Assembly (NCBI RefSeq): GCF_001661345.1
Contig: NW_017962937.1
Coordinates: 1-49,671, forward strand
Reading direction: 5' to 3'
Source of the DNA: Ascoidea rubescens DSM 1968
Taxonomy: Eukaryota; Ascomycota; Saccharomycetes; Ascoideales; Ascoideaceae
DNA: 49,671 nucleotides
A model generated the notes under the pieces. That model had not been told where the DNA came from. It did no database searches and worked only from the letters and a program-made list of their open reading frames with translations. Positions 47,744 to 49,671 of this stretch are shown one piece after another. Position numbers and translations under genes: made by a program. Numbering within the stretch: the stretch's first letter is position 1; the number at the start of each line of letters is the position of its first letter.

Positions 47744-48991
47744 ATGGATATTTCAAAGATTATTGAATCCACCAACTCAACTGATAAAGACGAGATCAAT
47801 TTTGAAAGATTTCAAAAGTATGAGTTTAACTTTTTACATATAATTGTTGCTTTGCATAATGATTGAATTATATGGCTAATTAGTAACAGATTACAAAATG
47901 TTTATAGTAGATTAATTGCAACTTTGGAATGTTTGACTGCAAATGAAGTGTTTAATCCTGAATCAACAAAAAAACAAATTGATTTGGCAGAGAAAGTAAG
48001 TTGCCCTCACATTGAATGGATTTTATAACTACATAATACTAATTATTAGGATTTGGTTGATTTCGATTCATTTTACTGCCCCAATGGCAAAATGAACAAT
48101 TATTCGGTTGACGAATCAGATCTAGCGTCCAAAATAATAGTTCTTTCTCAAAATATCAGATTAATGGTAAAATCAAGATTGGAAATCAATTTGTTGCAAA
48201 ATCTTTTATTTTCGCCACTTGATGCAAGTGATTCGATCGGCGATAACCATCGTATTTTTGGCAGTAAAATGGTGAACTGCAATTCAGGAGATAATTGTCA
48301 AACTACTAAAGGCCCATTCCACAGAAAGCAATGCAATAAAAATTTTTTGGAGGATGCAGATGCTAAACAAAACCTGAGTATATGTTGGGATAGAATTGAG
48401 GTTCAAAGTTCTGAAACAGAAATAACACGATTAAGTCAAAAACGAACCAGAAAAACCGAATGTTTGGGTTGCCCTTCGAAATCTGATAATAAAAAACAAA
48501 AAAATAATTTTAAGTTCGCCGTGGTAATTACACCTAGTGAAGTTCGCAAAAAAAGGTACTCATTTATGCCAGGAAGTGGAACCTCACAAAAGAAGTATGG
48601 GAAAAAAATACTTGAAGATTGGTGCGTAATGAGCAAAAATTTGTTTTGAACAATGCAGAAATGAAATATTAACATATTTAACAGGTATCACGCAAACTCA
48701 AAATATCCTTACGTTGGAAAAAATATTGGGAGGCTTTGTAAATTATCAGGATTTGATGCAAGCAAAATAAGAACGTGGTACGTATTTAAGAAAATGAATG
48801 CTCCAACACTGGAATTAGAAAATATTATTAACGACAAATCTTTAGGTTTTCCAACAAACGGTATGTGTTAGCCGCCATTTGTTTGGCAAGTTTTCTGTTT
48901 ATTATATTTTTGAATATTAACAGCCTTTAGCAGAAGGAAAGATAAATCTCGGGGTATTTCTGAGGACCTTCGCCCATTGCTTGATCAATAA
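47744..48991 (+). CDS. MATalpha2: MATalpha2 homeodomain protein (five exons)
   Basis: Likely the alpha2 homeodomain repressor, partner of a1. Exons: 47744-47817, 47890-47995, 48050-48621, 48685-48860 and 48924-48991, about 331 residues (S. cerevisiae alpha2 has 210). Phases agree at every junction. The N-terminal exons encode an acidic helix-rich segment (DISKIIESTNSTDKDEINF). The homeodomain, about residues 230-290, is split by the 48622-48684 intron: KKYGKKILEDW joins YHANSKYPYVGKNIGRLCKL, then SGFDASKIRTW at residues 272-282. The KYPYV segment corresponds to ENPYL, the three-residue loop insertion of TALE homeodomains. After W282 the frame reads YVFKKM, so the invariant Asn of helix 3 is not in place. 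A more canonical FSRRKDK lies 28 codons later, in exon 5. One CTG codon sits in exon 3 and one in exon 4. The gene ends 585 bases before the inverted repeat. Confidence 0.85.
47818..47889 (+). other. Intron 1 of MATalpha2
   Basis: 72 bases, donor GTATGA, acceptor AACAG, in phase 2. It contains in-frame stops, and splicing joins ERFQ to KLQNVYSRL in one frame. Confidence 0.75.
47996..48049 (+). other. Intron 2 of MATalpha2
   Basis: 54 bases, donor GTAAGT, branch TACTAAT at about 48037, acceptor TTAG, phase 0. It joins QIDLAEK to DLVDFDSFY. Confidence 0.82.
48622..48684 (+). other. Intron 3 of MATalpha2, inside the homeodomain
   Basis: 63 bases, donor GTGCGT, acceptor TTTAACAG, phase 2 inside a tryptophan codon (TG then G). 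Splicing joins ILEDW to YHANSKYPYV and so restores homeodomain helix 1 and the loop, which makes this junction highly reliable. Confidence 0.88.
48861..48923 (+). other. Intron 4 of MATalpha2
   Basis: 63 bases, donor GTATGT, acceptor ATTAACAG, phase 1. It joins FPTN to AFSRRKDKSRG. A competing donor GTACGT lies at 48778, inside the helix 3 tryptophan codon. Joined to the same acceptor, it would end the protein almost at once. Confidence 0.65.
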
Positions 48992-49576
48992 TACATTCGT
49001 AATTTTTATTAACAAATCCGTTAAATAAAATAAAGGAACGAATTTGAAATTTATTTAGAGGGTTCTTGGGTAGGGTGGTAATGATAATTGACTAGCAAAC
49101 AAATGAAGCAATACCATTTATATGGGTAGATCTCTTTGGATGAAATACGCATAAATATTGGAATTTTGAAATATATATGATTAATTACGTGTGTATTACT
49201 GTGAGATGTGATTTACTTTGGCAAATGCTTTCAGATTCATATGGCAAAGGCGTAGTTGGTGATAAAATCAATCAAATATGATCAAGACACAAAGAACGGT
49301 GTTGACATCACAGATGCGACAACATAATTGTACGTAGTGATTAATTTATTTTGTGCGGTTTTGGATAGACTAGACGCGTTGACCAAAAATATCAATCACA
49401 GTAATATGCAACGAAATACAATGTAAAAGAATTTTTCAATTTACCTATGATGTTTTCCAGATTACTCAAAAGTGGGAGCTGGTAAGTAAAAGAATATCAT
49501 CTGATGTTTCCTATCGTGATGATGACAAAGAAATCGAACGCCCAATGGAGATAGAGATGTATCAATCGCTCAAATG
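48992..49576. other. AT-rich alpha-specific region between alpha2 and the inverted repeat
   Basis: No frame that I can support. It should contain the alpha2 3' end signals. A 21-base segment at 49461-49481 is flanked by TTTTCCAG and GTAAGT and looks like a micro-exon, but no host gene was found for it. On the minus strand, a frame starting in the repeat (MDYILQSH, shared with a1) runs on for 34 codons and stops. Confidence 0.4.
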
Positions 49577-49671
49577 AATGTGATTGTAGGATATAGTCCA
49601 TAATTTTATTTTGGTTTGCTAAAATCATTGACCGGACATCGGCCAAAGGGGAGACGTTCAAGGTTGTGGAT
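49577..49671 (-). repeat. Right inverted repeat copy
   Basis: The last 95 bases are the perfect reverse complement of bases 1-95 and reach the window edge. The absence of any mismatch, against the heavily decayed sequence between the repeats, suggests ongoing homogenisation by recombination or gene conversion. At this end the shared a1 start region points leftwards, antisense to alpha2. Confidence 0.95.

Noticed and set aside
1-49671. tRNA, rRNA or CRISPR features
   Set aside because: No cloverleaf with A and B box pairs, no rRNA-like conserved stretch and no spaced direct repeats were seen by eye; a tRNAscan run would settle the first.
1-49671. The whole window as one giant terminal-inverted-repeat transposon
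   Set aside because: Genes at the ends are MAT regulators, no transposase or capsid genes belong to the unit, and the repeats fit a MAT inversion system better.

Overview
The window reads as an ascomycete budding-yeast (Saccharomycotina) mating-type region built for switching by inversion. The first 95 bases and the last 95 bases are a perfect inverted repeat that runs off both window edges. Just inside the left copy lies a MATa idiomorph: a homeodomain a1 gene on the plus strand and an HMG-box a2 gene on the minus strand. Just inside the right copy lies a MATalpha idiomorph: an alpha-box alpha1 gene on the minus strand and a homeodomain alpha2 gene on the plus strand, sharing a divergent promoter. 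One a set and one alpha set at opposite ends of an inverted-repeat-bounded segment is the layout known from flip-flop switching yeasts (Ogataea, Komagataella, and from memory Pachysolen and Ascoidea).

Layout: 1-95 inverted repeat; about 44-1303 MATa genes; about 1.6-46.0 kb a stretch with no host gene that I can support, filled with decayed retroelements; 46221-48991 MATalpha genes; 49577-49671 inverted repeat. The middle holds about a dozen fossil Ty1/copia copies in both orientations. They share one LTR type, with a core ending in a TATAAAAGGGG-like box followed by a (C/G)TGGCGATC-like stretch. There is also one non-LTR retrotransposon (LINE) of about 5 kb, inserted into a minus-strand copia copy. 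All are old and heavily broken; element boundaries are approximate.

The MAT genes are intron-rich for a budding yeast: alpha2 needs about four introns and a1 and a2 one each. The introns are 54-72 bases long, with GTAYGT-type donors and a CTAAC/CTAAT-like branch point close to the acceptor. This fits an early-diverging, intron-rich lineage. A gene-free retroelement cluster between the two MAT cassettes is also what a yeast centromere or pericentromere can look like, so an invertible segment that carries the centromere is the leading hypothesis. That remains inference.

How the parts work together: recombination between the inverted repeats would flip the whole segment. It would exchange which MAT cassette sits beside which outer flank, while changing nothing else, because no other intact gene lies between them. 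The visible a1 start codons lie inside the repeat, so the a1 upstream sequence exists at both ends. At the alpha end it points antisense into the 3' side of alpha2.
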